From positions 29,265,013 to 29,329,012 of the forward strand of contig CM043968.1 in NCBI GenBank assembly GCA_014529385.2: DNA of 64,000 bases. Direction: 5' to 3'. The position numbers were made by a program, and so were the translations under genes. Positions 51,083 through 63,361 of this stretch are shown one piece after another. A model generated the notes under the pieces. It had not been told where the DNA came from, searched no databases, and saw only the letters and a program-made list of their open reading frames with translations. Every line of letters begins with the position of its first letter. Within the stretch, counting starts at the first letter, position 1. Origin of the DNA: Adiantum capillus-veneris (lineage: Eukaryota > Streptophyta > Polypodiopsida > Polypodiales > Pteridaceae).

Positions 51083-54000
51083 TCATGTGGTATGAGTGGA
51101 GGTCATAAGTGACTCTCGATGCTCAAAAATGGCTGAAATGAGCGTCGCAATAGAGAGTCCACATCGTGGTTGGGAGAGGAACGTATGTAGGGAGAGCTCA
51201 TGGCTGAATATATGGGGAAAAGAGGACCTAATGTGGTCAAAAGCTGAGCACTCAAGTAGTGTGTGGTACTCACTCTCTCGCACTTGACGAGGGCATAAGG
51301 TGCAAAGTGGATGACACTCCTCGCTAGTGCCCCAACGTCCTGTCTCGCAGCAGAGAGAATGGGAGTTAAGACGAATGGAGGCAATGGTGCGGATTGCACT
51401 CAACGGGATGGGCTCAAGGATGTAGGGATGGGTTCGGTTACCTCGTTCCTAGAAGAAGAGAGATTTGTAGTTTGGGGCAACGTGTGTGGTGTAATGGCTG
51501 AAGCGAGAACCTCCGGATTTCTCCGAAGCCGTGATACATTGGCGTTGTAAGAAGGCCTCATTAACTTGGGAGTCGATCGATGCATCCTTGACCAAGTGAC
51601 ATGCATCCCATCTTCCAAACCATTTCTTGATGTCAAGCATCCACCCCGAACTTAGTATTTTTCTCTTGCATGTCTTTTGAACCTTTTGACTTGCTTCATA
51701 TGCGATTCTAGGAAGTCGATGCAAAGGGCTACGTTGTGTCTTACGCATGTACTCCACAATCCTTTGCATGCCCAAGACCTCAATGGGAAGCGATCCGGAC
51801 TCAAGAAGTAAGAGCATGTAGGGTGTTTGTGTCTTGACTTGGAGAAAGTTGGTGAGAAAACGCTTTTGGACATTCTCAAACTCTTTCCAAGTAGACTTCC
51901 CGATGCTTCCACCCCACACCTCCACTCCATAAAGAAGCACCGGTGTCACCAATGTGTCAAAGAGGTAATTTTTGAGAGCCCAACAATTGATCTCTCCAGC
52001 ATTGCACATGTTCTCAAATGCATAATAAGCACTCTTTCCGGCTTCCAAGCGACGCATTGCACAATCCTTCCATTTATGATTGGATGGAACCTCAAGGCCA
52101 AGGTACTTGAAGTGATCTACCACTTCAAGTTGCTCATTGTTGTATACAATGCATGGATTTTCGTCATTGAGGGTCTTTACAAGCATAACCTTGGTTTTGG
52201 ATCCATTCACGATCAGCCCGCTATGTAGGCAAAAGCGTTCCAAGACACTCATAAGCTTTTGTGCATCCTCTAAGGTATGTGCCAAGAGCACTACATCATC
52301 GGCATAAAGCAAAAGCATGATCATCGCATTTCCGATCTTAACCTCTTCTATGCCTTCTTGCTGCATAAAATCAAGAACCATGCATTCCAAGAGGGTTGGG
52401 GAAAGTGGACATCCTTGTTTGACACCAATAGTGCTTGCAAAAAATTCTGAAATTGCATCTCCCATACGTATTCCACATATCACTTTTTGGTAGATGCGAA
52501 AGACTACATGCATAAATTCTCTCGGCACTTGAAGGCTTTGCATATGTCTCCAAAGATTTCCTCGCGGTACCATGTCAAAAGATTTCTTGAAATCCACAAA
52601 GCAACAATACAACTTTTTTCCTTTCAATCGAGACGCTTCCATAAGAACTCGAAGAGTGACAAGGTGATCAATAGTGCTATGATGCTTTCGAAAACCTGCT
52701 TGGCCAAGCGCACGTTTGCCATTCTTTTCAGCCCATTCACTTATCTTCATCTCCATGATACATCCAAATAACTTTGTCATCAAAGAACCAACCATTTTAG
52801 TGCGATAGTTGTTTACATTGTTTACATCTCCTCCTTTGTGCAAAGGTTTGATCCAATTTGCACTCCAATCATGAGGCATGCCATACTGAACTGCAAGGTT
52901 AAACATATCGCATATCCAATATCGTGTTTTCTTGCTTTTCCATTTAATCATTTCAGCCTTGACACCTTGAAGGTCACCTGCCTTGCGAGTAGCAAGTTTC
53001 TCAAGCGCGCGGCATACATCTTCAATGGTAAAGAAGGGAGACAGAAACGGAAGCGAGCTACAACACTCCATCTTATCAACATTGGGTTGCTCATAGAGGT
53101 TCTTGCAATGCATATACATATCCTCAAGAGTCAAGTCACCAAAGCTCTCAACACGCTTGCCTTTTAGATTTTACCAAAACTTGCCACATGCATGTGCTTT
53201 CTCTTGCGCTAAAAGAAGTTGTTTTTTGACTTCCCACCTTCTCCTCTTATTTTGAACAAGTGCTTTGTATGTGTGTGAACATTCCAAGTAAAATTCCTTG
53301 TCTTTGATTGCATCCAATCTTAGCAAGTGTTTTCGGGCTTGACTACATTCCATGTCAAACCATTTCTTCTTGGTGCTACCCTTCTTAGACCTTTTGCAAG
53401 ACATGTGTTTCACCGAAAAGAATTCCTTCACACAAAAGAAAATTACTTCTTTGAAAACTTTCCACTTGCATTCTAATGTTGGGCTCTCTTGATGCTCTAT
53501 CATGCTTAACATTTGGTCCACCATATCAGCATATATAAGTGCTCATTTGAAGTCTAGACGTAGGTACAAATGATTCACATCATGATTGGAGGCTACATGC
53601 TCGGGCCGTTTACCACACTTGAGGTCAATACATAACATCCTATGATCCGATTCCGGATTCCATTCACCAAGTGTAAAGCTTTGTATGCATTCTAGAGTGG
53701 CTTCCGAGAACAACATATAGTCAATCACGCTATCACCATTGTGCTTTCTACATGTAAAGTCATTGGTGCCTTGCCATAGAGATACACCATTTGCAATGAG
53801 CATTCCGGTACTATTGCACATATGTAGAAGTGACTTTCCATAGTGATCCAGTTCTTTTGCATCATTAGAACTTCGATTATACATGTATGAGTCATCTATT
53901 CTTCTTGAGACATGCGGCATGTCAACTTGTTGTGTGTCGTGTTGTAACATATTTGTGCGAGCATTCATGTCTCCAAAAACAATGACTTCACCTTGATCCT

Positions 54001-54442
54001 TGTAATGAGCAATGTCTTCCTCTAGTTCAACAAAGGGCTGATCTCTATCCATATTCAAGCGAGCATAAAAGTTGGAGTCATAGTGAGGAATGTAGCAACT
54101 AGCCACAAACATGACTTGACCATTTGGTGGACTGATTTTCAGCCATAAGTAGCATTTATACTTATCTTCTTTGACAATGGAAACATCTTTCAAGCCCTTT
54201 TTGGTTATACATGCTATGCCTCCTTGGCCTCTTCGTTGCTTTGCATTTTTGGCCCACATCAAAGAATGAAAATCGTATTTGTCAAATCCAAGAATTCGTT
54301 GCGCATCATGCTCCCATGTTTCGACAAGAAGTATCACATCGGAGTCATTGGTAAGCTCATCAATGCCAATTCCCGCATTCCATGGATACCCGTTACAATT
54401 CCAAAAGTGTATTCGCAAGCGTGAGTTGGTCTCATAGATCAT
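51083..54442 (-). pseudogene. LINE ORF2: endonuclease and reverse transcriptase
   Basis: One frame of about 1,119 codons. Endonuclease: HFWNCNGYPW, LLVETWEHDA, VFGDMNARTN, DSVIDYMLFS and ESDHRML, with the catalytic Asn, Glu, Asp-x-Asn and Asp-His residues kept. RT: KKLYCCFVDFKKSFDMV, GVKQGCPLSPTL, LLLYADDVVLLA and FKYLGLEV, with both catalytic Asps. C-terminus: a Cys/His motif C-x2-C...H-x4-C (CTLCPRQVRESEYHTLLEC). Stops are TGA at 53543, TAA at 53171 and TAG at 51449, each one change from CGA, CAA or CAG. No frameshift seen. Confidence 0.92.
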
Positions 54443-54448
54443 GTGTCC

Positions 54449-55390
54449 CTATTTGTTGGGTGGACTTGTATCCTCCTCAAGTGGCTTTTCTTCTTGAGAT
54501 GATACCTTAACCTTCTTGCTTCTTTCCTCATATGCTTTGCGACATACATTTTTTTGCATAAGAGTGCGATCCTCATATACATTACAACCCGTTCCTTTGA
54601 GGTAGATCCAACATTTGTCAAGGATGATCTTTCTCTTTACCTCATCAGCCATGGTACATACAATAGGTCTTTCTCCCGAGCGAGGGACTCCTTGTTTTCC
54701 AACTCGATGTGCACCATAAGCCATGATTCCTGACATGCCAAAGTGTGTAGCAAAAAACTCTTCAATAGCAACCGCAAGATATTGGGGTGTTTCCATGCTT
54801 TCCTCCTTGATTCCACGAATGACGATGTTCTTTGAGTGTTTTTGTCGTTCTTGCAATTCTTGAGTATTCACATTCTCTACATTCTTTGCTTGGACAACGG
54901 CTTGCGTGATAGGAGATGTAGAAACCAAATTATCCTTACATATATCAGCCCATGATTTGGATGCATTTCTCATCTCACATACATCATGTCATATTATATC
55001 TATCGTTTCCTCTTTCAATACATGATCACTCTCAACTTTGCTCAAGCGCTCTTTCAATACATTCATATTAACAAGAGAGCGTTTACATTCTTGAACTTCA
55101 TTCTCAAGATGCATCAAGCGTGTTGTTTGCATTTCAAGAACCTTCTTGAGGTGCTCATTCTCCACAACGAGAACTCTTAAAGTGCCATTCTCCATTGCAA
55201 ATGTGCGCAACTCTTCACCTTGCTTGTTGAGGGTTTCTTGTAATGAGATCAAGTAAGCCATGATCATTGCTTCCGTTGTTGTAGATGATGTGTTTGGATT
55301 AGCATCCAAATTCCTTGGAGATTTTGCATCATTCTCCATGGCGAGTGTGGCTTTTCCACCCTTGTGAGTTTTGTCCGACATTGCCTTCAA
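54449..55390 (-). pseudogene. LINE ORF1: coiled coil plus RRM-like domain
   Basis: The first ~135 residues form a Leu/Glu/Lys coiled coil (EMQTTRLMHLENEVQECKRS). After an in-frame TGA at 54989 the frame continues MRNASKSWADICKDN and then an RNA-binding-like fold: KNIVIRGIKEESMET, RVGKQGVPRSGERPIVCTMA, LDKCWIYLKGTG. The pattern resembles L1-type ORF1 proteins, which coat the element RNA. It ends 6 bp before ORF2 in another frame. Confidence 0.8.
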
Positions 55391-55953
55391 GTCAGCAACA
55401 AAAACGAAAAGTTTTGACAGTTTTTCAGTTCTGAGATGCTGTTACAGCAAAGCCTTCCATTACACAAAAAATTATGTCCTTACATCAATGCGTAGAGGGC
55501 TTTGTGATCTTCGATTCAGGCTATAGATCACCTAAATCGGAGTTCTGATGAGCAAGTTATGGTCAAAAGAGTAAATTGATGCCTAAGAAAGAGAGAGAGA
55601 GAATCTAAGAAAGGTTGTGTCTGGGTGAAAGCATGAAATGGTGGTCAATTTTAAGGGCTTTTCTAGGTGGTTTTTGAAGTAGTTCTCAAGTTTTATTTGT
55701 TCCCTTCAAATAATTTATTGGGGATGTGGAAAATTGCAAGAAATGGAAAATGCCGCCACTTCAAGAATGCCATCATTTTTTGAACATTGTTTACGAGTAG
55801 AGGGTGACTGTGACTTCTGTTGCATGCCATTCTACACAGCAGGAAGCTACCCACACACTACTCCATCTTCATGCACCCCGCGTGAACAGAGCGAGGAAGA
55901 ACTGTGGATGCCTACCCTCTCTATGCGACCTCAATCTTCACCATGTACTGTAA

Positions 55954-55990
<37 letters not shown>

Positions 55991-56128
55991 TCTGTCTCTC
56001 TCTCTCTCTCTCTCCCTCTCTCTCTTTTGTTTTAGTTGAGCAATGTGTTTGTTTGAGGACATTGTGAATCATGGATTGTGTTTTTTTGTTTATACAATGA
56101 TACGAAGACTCCACCACAAAAGTGCACC
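55391..56128. other. Spacer with a 34-base C run and a CT tract
   Basis: No gene supported. A run of 34 C lies at 55955-55988, followed by CT repeats to about 56025. A short open frame across the C run encodes low-complexity sequence only. Confidence 0.6.
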
Positions 56129-59100
56129 ATGGCAGCAGATGATGGTGGTTCAGCTAGCATGCTTTCATCCAGTAGCAAGCCTAGGAGCTCCACAACATTG
56201 TGCATAAAGTCTAAAACTATCAGCGACAAAAGCATTGGTACATATCAACTCTGTCTCTTCAATTGTAGAAATGTTCTTTTCAATGTTTGTTTATGTTTGT
56301 TTATTATGTCAAATGTGGTTTGCAGCAAGATCTTCCTGGAGGATTCAATACCCCAAGAAAACTCGATTCTGCTACACACGAGAGGCATTGCATGAGGAGT
56401 ATGGATTAAGCTTGGAGGGCAAGCTCTACCAGCACCTCGGTGAGGTTGATGTCACAGATCAGGATTGGTTGTTGGTCTTCATGAAGAAAAGGGAGAAGGA
56501 CTCTAAAATCTTTCTGCATATGATGCGACCTGAGTTTGTAGATGAATGCAGGTTACTGTTTCACAAAGTCTACCAAAGCATGCCATCCAGAAAAGAGATC
56601 ACACACAAGTTTGCATTGTTGTTTGTGTATGAGTGATGCCCAACTGATCGGCAAGATCCTGCAAGTCAAAAGGTTGCATGGGCTGCTTTTGGTAACAGGT
56701 TTTGGACCATTGCAAGAAGCTTCTGGGTGGCATTGACAAGAAAGTAAAGATTGCTGGAGAATAATGAGGGGACATCACTTCAGCCCCTTTGTCTTGACAA
56801 TGTTGGGGCAAGTCAGAAAAGTGGGCAAAATGCTCTCTTATCTGGCAGCACTTCTCTAGTTAGTGCCTCCTTTATAAGCCAGCAAGTAAAAGCACAGGTG
56901 GAGCAGATTCTGGATGCATTAAAGGTTTTGAACACAACATTGGATAATGTGAGAGTAGAGTTACAAGACAGGAACCAAAATATGTGGAAGATACAAGGGA
57001 CATCTTCAGCTGTGTCAGTGCTTCAGGGGTAGGAGCTCCAGATATTGCGGTCCATCATGAAGGGAGTTGTCGATACTGACCCTGATTTTTTGGTGATTGA
57101 AGGCAAGATGGCTGCTCTAACTAGTGCACTCACAGCTCTTGGGGCCGATGCAATCAGTTCGAACATAAGAGATGAGGTGGATCGTCTCTAGGTATGTGTT
57201 GACCAAGTAAAGGCAGGATTTTTGTTTATGTGGTAATTGCCCTAGGTACTTGACATGGTACTCTCTTCTATTTAGGTGGTTTTTTTTGCCATGCCAGTTA
57301 TTTCTGTTTATGTGGTAATGCCCTAAGTACTTGACATGGTACTCTTTTATATTTAGATGGTTATTTTTGTCATGCCAGTTATTTCTATTATGGTGCTAAC
57401 TGCCCAATCTACCTGACATGGTAGTTTTTTCTATTATGGGGGCTCTATCATGGTAATAGTGCCCAAGGTACTTGGGTACTTGGCATGGTAGTTTCTTTTT
57501 ACATGGCTTTATTTTTGTTACGATGACATTGACCAAGTACTTTTCCATGGTAGTTTTTGTTGCTATGAGTGTTTATTTTTTCCATGAAAGTTTGTCTATT
57601 ATTGTGGTACTTGTCATGGTAGTTTTTTCTACCATGACAGGTGCAATGGTCATGGCTATTTTTCCAGGTATTATGTAATGGCAAAAATGCCTGTCATGGT
57701 ACTTCTTTTGATCATGGTGGTGTTTTTTTCTTGGCAGTATTTCCTGCTACGGTACTTTTATTTTGCTATGGTTGTAGTGCTCAAGGTACTTTTCTACTAT
57801 CCATGCTACATGTCATTACCTTAGAGGTTTTTTGGAAAGCCATCTATGTTATGGTGGCAGTTCCCAAGGTACTTTTTCATGGTGTTTTTTGCTATGGTTG
57901 ATTGTTTCTTTAAGGAAGTTTGTTTGCTATGGTGGTTGTGCCCAAGGTACTTGTAAAGGTAGTTTTTTCTATTAAGGTGGTTATACGGTCATTGCTAATT
58001 AGTGTGTAGTGTCCAAGAAACCTATCATTGTACTTTGTTTTTGGTCATGGTGGCTTTTTTATCATGACAATCTTTCCTATTATGGTAATAGCTTTTGCCT
58101 TGATGTTTTTTAAAGAATGGCAGTTTTCTGTTATGGTGGTAGTGTCCAAGGTATTTTTCTACATACCATGGTATTTTTAATTGCCTTGGTGGTTTTTTGG
58201 AGTGTCCAAAGTACTTTTTTATGGTATTTTTTCTGTTAAAGGTACTTGTCATGGTACTTTGGGCTGTAATGGTGCTTCTCATATCTAATCCCTGTGGGCC
58301 TTTTTTTCTTCATTTGTCATGCAGAAAGAAGTGACTGACTTGGAAGCATCAGTGAGTACGTGTGTGCAACAGATCAACTTTTGTGAGAGCATGTTGGAGC
58401 AGGTGAAGGCTAGTGACACAATGTTACTGCTTCCGACAGCAGCTGGCCAACACTTGAGCCACTTGCAGGTTACATTCTTTGTTCCAAGACTATGTGCTGC
58501 ATGTGGTCTTGCATTTATGGCTTCCCATGTAGTTTGTGTATACACGCTAGCATGTGGTCATGCATACCATGCTCTGTGCTTTGTTGCCTGGCTTGGATCA
58601 AAGACGGTATGTGCGGACGCCTCTTGCAAGAGTAGTATTCCAGATTCACTTAAATCAATGCTCCTGCATACAGGTTGGTTGCCATTGCTCCCAATATCAT
58701 ATAAATCCAAGAACAGCTCAGGTTGCCTTCAAGTATCTACTGATTGCACAAGCCTGAACTTCACTGATATGCTTGCATGTTCTGGCCATATTCCTTGTGT
58801 GGCGCCGATATAGGATGACATGCCAAAGGTTGTGCTACAAGCTACTCCTAAAGCCCATAGTGTGTACTCCAGTGAGGGCACTCCAGCTGTGAAGGTAGAC
58901 CCCCCTGCAAGCACTGTAGCAGTTGAGCCACAACCAAGCGAAAGCAGTCCAAAGGAAGATGCAACGGTTGACGATGCGGAGGCAATAGCGTAAGAGGGAG
59001 TGGATGCAGTGCATCGCATGGTAGCTGGTGATGAGAATCCAGATTCTCCCATCTTTCTGAGTGGCATGGTGAGGTGTCAAAGAAGCGCAAGAAAAACGGT

Positions 59101-60330
59101 GATGGTAAGTGGTAATGGTATTGGACTTGTGAACTTCTATGAAATGTCTGCATGGGGCTGATGTGTTGTTTTATGACATAGGTGGACCTTCCAAAAAGAA
59201 TAGACCTTCAGAGTCCACACGTTCAAAGCAGCATGCTCATCATGATGATGGAGATATGGAAGAGAGGGAAGCACCCAGATCACCTCCTGCCGTGCAGAAG
59301 ACTCCTAGAAAGAGTACTCCCCTTTGCAATCCTTCTAATGTTTCCCACCCCCCCAAGCATCAAGTTTGCAGGAAATGGGCCTCTATGTTTTTGTCGCTTT
59401 TATGTTTCATAAGCGCAATGTCTATGTTTTTGTCGGCCTCTATGTTTTTGTCGCTTTTATGTCAAATATTGCCTCGTGTTTATTTTTCAATGTTGAATGC
59501 TGTCTTTTATAGAGTGTCCAAAGGAAAGGGGACCTTAAGCTGCCCGTAGAGGAAATCATCATCATCAGAGACCCCCCAAAGTACATTCCCCCAGCTATCT
59601 CCTCCTTGCCATATGATGATCCAACCCGATCAGCCCTCATATTAGATCTTAATGGTGTACTTTGTCTTACATGTACACCTAATAAGTATGACCCTTCGTC
59701 TGTCCCCAATATTGAAGCTACATCATTTGTCAACCATGAGGAGGTGGATGGCAAGTACCTGTTTGTTCCGAAAGATGCACAGGATCTTGTTGCATGGGTT
59801 GTGACATGGGCAAATGTCTACATATGGAGCAGTGCAATGCTCAGCAGAGTGGGCTCAAGAATTCAAAGATGTTTTCCCCAGGTTCCCAGTTATATTAGTG
59901 GATGGGCTTGACAACAATTATGTGATGTAGGTAGTTACTGTTTGGTGGTGGAAGACCATCATTTTTCAAGGTATTGCAGAATGTTTTGGCGAAGTTGCAG
60001 CGGTATAATACCTGCAATTTCCTTTTAATTGACAATAGTTCCTATAAATGTCATTATAATCCATCAGGTACTTACATCATAGTGCCTGGTATTGAGCACC
60101 GCTCCAGCCAATACTTGTCAAAAGATCTAATGGCCTGGCTAGAAGGATGGCAACATGCTACAGATCACTGTGCCTTGGCGGACACATTCAGCAAACCAAA
60201 ACCTAATGATGATGACAAGTATGTATTCACAGCAATTGCAAAAGGGTTTGAAAAGACATTGTATGATGCGTTCTTATGTGGGCCACAACTCATGCCCATA
60301 AGCGACGATGATGTCCCTTGCTTTTTTTAG
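56129..60330 (+). pseudogene. Coiled-coil / RING-H2-like / FCP1-HAD protein, copy B
   Basis: Exons: 56129-56237, 56326-57191, 58325-59104, 59182 to about 59370, 59513-60330; the checked junctions are phase-compatible. Order: MAADDGGSASM start, N-terminal domain (SSWRIQYPKKTRFCYTREAL, FHKVYQSMPSRKEITHKFAL), coiled coil (AQVEQILDALKVLNTTLDNV), RING-H2-like finger C-x2-C-x16-C-x-H-x2-H-x2-C-x10-C-x4-C (58490-58630), acidic and Lys-rich linker, then the HAD domain (ALILDLNGVLCLTCTP, VYIWSSAM, LLIDNSSYKCHYNPSG). The HAD signature is DxN, not DxD. Exon 2 is one frame of 866 bp interrupted only by TGA 56634, TAA 56745, TAG 57030 and TAG 57189; exon 3 has TAG 58811 and TAA 58991. Frameshifts lie near 59070 and 59880-59960. 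The product would combine ubiquitin-ligase-like and phosphatase-like domains; function unknown. Confidence 0.72.
57195..58300. repeat. CATGGTA / AAGGTACTT repeat array in an intron of copy B
   Basis: An irregular array of CATGGTAGTTTTTTCTATTA, TGGTGGTAGTGCCC and CCAAGGTACTTG modules at ~50-60 bp spacing, filling the intron between exons 2 and 3. Confidence 0.9.
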
Positions 60331-60531
60331 GATGACAGATCCTTTATGTACCTATTGTAACTAAACTAAACCCGTGCCAGAACCTTGTATATTTATATGC
60401 TACTTTCCATGTGGAAACCAAATTTTTGGCTTCATTTTGATTGCCATTCTAACTCATGTAATGACTTGACGTCAAATTGATGAAGATGTAATATATTCCA
60501 ACTGGTTGGATGCGTTGTCTTTGTGTCCTAG

Positions 60532-60665
60532 CATTGAAGTGTTATTTTTCTGATTCAAGTAGTTTAAGACTGTTTAAGTGTCCAAGCATTGAAGTAGTTA
60601 TTTTTTTGATTCAAGTAGTTTAAGACTGTTTAAGTGTCCAAGCATTGAAGTGTTATTTTTTTGAT
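60532..60665. repeat. Tandem repeat, ~60-bp unit
   Basis: TGATTCAAGTAGTTTAAGAC...TTTAAGTGTCCAAGCATTGA is repeated about two and a half times just downstream of copy B. Confidence 0.9.
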
Positions 60666-60689
60666 TCTGTTATTATTTCCCAATTTAAG

Positions 60690-61270
60690 ATAGTTACAAT
60701 GTAAGGTACTTTGGGTTGGCATACCAAAACTTAACATATTTTTATGTACAGAAACCACCCGAGGACTACCTATAAGGTACTTTGGGCTGGCATACAACAA
60801 CTTTTACAAGTCCTTTTTTCCTATATAGGTTAAGACAGTTTCCACATGTGAACTACCTGTAAGGTACTTTTGGTTGTCAGACATGTAAAGAACCTATAAG
60901 GTACTTTGGGATGGCGTACAATTTTTTTTACAAGTGCTTGTTACCTACATATCTTAACATACAGAAACCACTTGAGGACTACCTTAAAGGTACTTTGGGC
61001 CGGTAGATAAACTTTTAGAAGTACTTGTTTCCTACATATTTTAACAAAAGTGCTTGTGAAATACCTATAAGGTACTTTAGACTAACAGACTGGTACTTTG
61101 TGTTCCAGAATTGAAATGCTATTTTTGTTACTCAAGTAGACAAAAGCTTTTACAAGTGCTTGTTTGGACTGGCCTACAAGAGGTTTTGAAACCTATGATA
61201 GGCTCCTACAAAAACCACCTGTGGAATAGCTGCATGGTACTTTGAAGCTAATTACTGGTACTTCTACAAG
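60690..61270. repeat. AAGGTACTTTGGG repeat array downstream of copy B
   Basis: About eight modules of ACCTATAAGGTACTTTGGGC followed by TGGCATAC and ACAAGTGCTTGTT variants. The core AAGGTACTT is shared with the intronic array at 57195-58300. Confidence 0.88.
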
Positions 61271-61299
61271 TTACTTGGGCAACAACCTATATCACTATT

Positions 61300-62200
61300 G
61301 ACATACTGTTGTACACATTTTTGCATACTTCTGCAGCGAGTTTGAACTTATGTGGCTCTCCTTCTAAGGGTTCCAAGGGTATCTTAATCGATCTAACCAA
61401 GTGTGATGCAAGAAGCACTTTTGGTTGACTAGCAGGTGTAGCATTTAATGGCCGAAAAACTTGTGTGTAACGGAAATTAGCATGAACATAGTGGGCATTT
61501 CATTAGAGTAGATTCCTAATGAGAATTACAAGAGTGATTGGGTGGAGAGAGCAACAAAAAGCATAACACCTAGTTAGATAGCATGAACAATAATTTCAAA
61601 AGAGAGAGAAATTAAGCTATTGACAACAGTTCAGGACCGGATTTTCATGGAGCCGGTCCCCCCTCCAAAAGGCTTTGTATTATGGTTTCTCCCATCAAGA
61701 GAGACATTGTACAATACAATTCTTTGTGTTCCTTCAAGACTAGCTAGTGCAATGAAGATGAAAGCTTCATGCACTAAGCAAAACACTTATCAAACACAAC
61801 ATCAATTATCCCCGGTCTCAGACCCAAGACCTCACACACCTTCGAAGATGGTGAGAGCTAGCAGGGTATGAGAGTAGATTGAGAGGAAGAAGGAGTAGTC
61901 TTACGAGAAAGATGTACATCTCCTCACATAATCACTCATATTAGCATAGCTTAGCTTAGTAATTAGCATGGTAGAGGAGATGAGCATGCATTGAAGCTTG
62001 GCTCTTGGTTGGATTTGCATCACAAAGCCAAGAGTTGTTGGTGTAGGCCTCCCTTCTCACAAGCTTGGAGTAGGTGATAAGCTTCCATTGAAAGCTTGAG
62101 AAGGAGAGAGATTCTTCTTTACTTCACACATGAGATTGTGTGAGTGTGTGTGTGATAATGCCTTGCAAAAATCAGCCCCCTCTCTCTCTTGGTCGACCCC
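61300..62200. other. No gene seen
   Basis: Short open frames only. Nothing supportable between the repeat array and the next LTR-like stretch. Confidence 0.5.
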
Positions 62201-62202
62201 TC

Positions 62203-62288
62203 TTTGTTAGGAAATAAGACGTAGCTAAATAGATAATTGAGTAGATTACTTAATGGAGAGAGACAGATTTATATACACGAGATTATAG

Positions 62289-62339
<51 letters not shown>

Positions 62340-62980
62340 CACGATATACGTGGTTCACCCAATGTGGGCTACGTCCACGGGAAAGCAGCCACTCAATGGC
62401 TTTAGTACTTCAAAACAAGAAGTAGTTTACAAAGGGATTATACCCTTAATGGAGCTTCCGCCTTGCTTCACTCTCACCACCTCACACTCACCTTGTTGCA
62501 TCAACTTCACACTATAAAATGTGTGTAGAAATGGCCTCCTTTTATAGGCCAAAAGGGCTGCCCTCTCTTATGAGAGACAGCCATGTGTAGCCGCCCGTGT
62601 GCGAATAAGTCCAAATCGGACCCTCCAATCCGCCCATGTGTGGCCGCCCTTGAGAAGACAAGTCCGCTTTTGAATTCGGCCACCGGCCATTGAATTCGGC
62701 CACCGGCCACCGGCCATTGACTTCCGACCACCGGCCATCGGCCATTGACTACCGGCCACTGGCCAACCGATCGGTTGTTTTCCGACCACTTTTCGGCCGC
62801 CGTCCGGCCATAATATTCCGGCAAAAAAGAATATTCCGGCGAAAAAAGTCTCGGGGGGCGGAGCCTTTAAAGTTGCCCCTGATTCTTGTCCGTGAAAATT
62901 TTGGTTTCCGGTGAGTGATTTCCCTTCACGCACGATGGCTTCTCCTCATAATGGGGGCCTTACAAATGTGTGCTTTTACC
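62203..62980. repeat. LTR-like fragment with a GA tract and a CCGGCCA minisatellite
   Basis: Begins TGTTAGGAAATAAGACG, has GA repeats (62294-62335) and the phrase TACGTGGTTCACCCA...CTACGTCCACGGG, which recurs in LTRs of plant retrotransposons. 62670-62775 carries repeats of CGGCCACCGGCCATTGA. The right end is not defined and no partner LTR is in the window. Confidence 0.45.
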
Positions 62981-63361
62981 ACAGAAAATTACAAAGGGTA
63001 AATCAGGCTCCATACTTAACACTCTTGCTATTTGCTCATGCTATCCTCTCATTGGACCTCCCTAGGGCTAGCCAATGACAATTAAGCAGCATAAGTGATA
63101 GCCTTCTGACATGTGTCCCCCTTTCCCCTTTTGTGAGAGCTTTAGGTAATTTAATAATTCAACTAAACTCTCATTGGACCCCTTTGCCTCCTGGCCAATA
63201 GGAATCAAGCAAGCCATTGGGCTACTGAATGCTCATTGGACCCCTTGGGAGACTGTCCAATAGTCTTCTAGAGGACTTAATTCTCATTGGTTCTGATGTT
63301 TAGAAAGGGGATAGTGCTCCATAGTAGGACCCAACTCTTGAATGATTCTTTGATCCTCCTG

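Larger units (their letters stand above)
50913..55593 (-). mobile_element. LINE (non-LTR retrotransposon), nearly complete
   Basis: ORF1 (55390-54449) is followed 6 bp later by ORF2 (54442-51083). ORF2 carries an AP-like endonuclease, RT and a Cys/His C-terminus. Both ORFs keep one frame throughout, with one and three stops respectively, so the copy is young. Similar sequences AATCCGAGAAAGTTTGTGTC (50893-50912) and AATCTAAGAAAGGTTGTGTC (55602-55621), each preceded by GA repeats, may be the target duplication. The ends are therefore approximate. Confidence 0.85.

Noticed and set aside
55734-56039. First exon of RING/FCP1 copy B containing a Pro run
   Set aside because: The frame runs through a C homopolymer and CT tract; a better start is the ATG at 56129 with a good donor.
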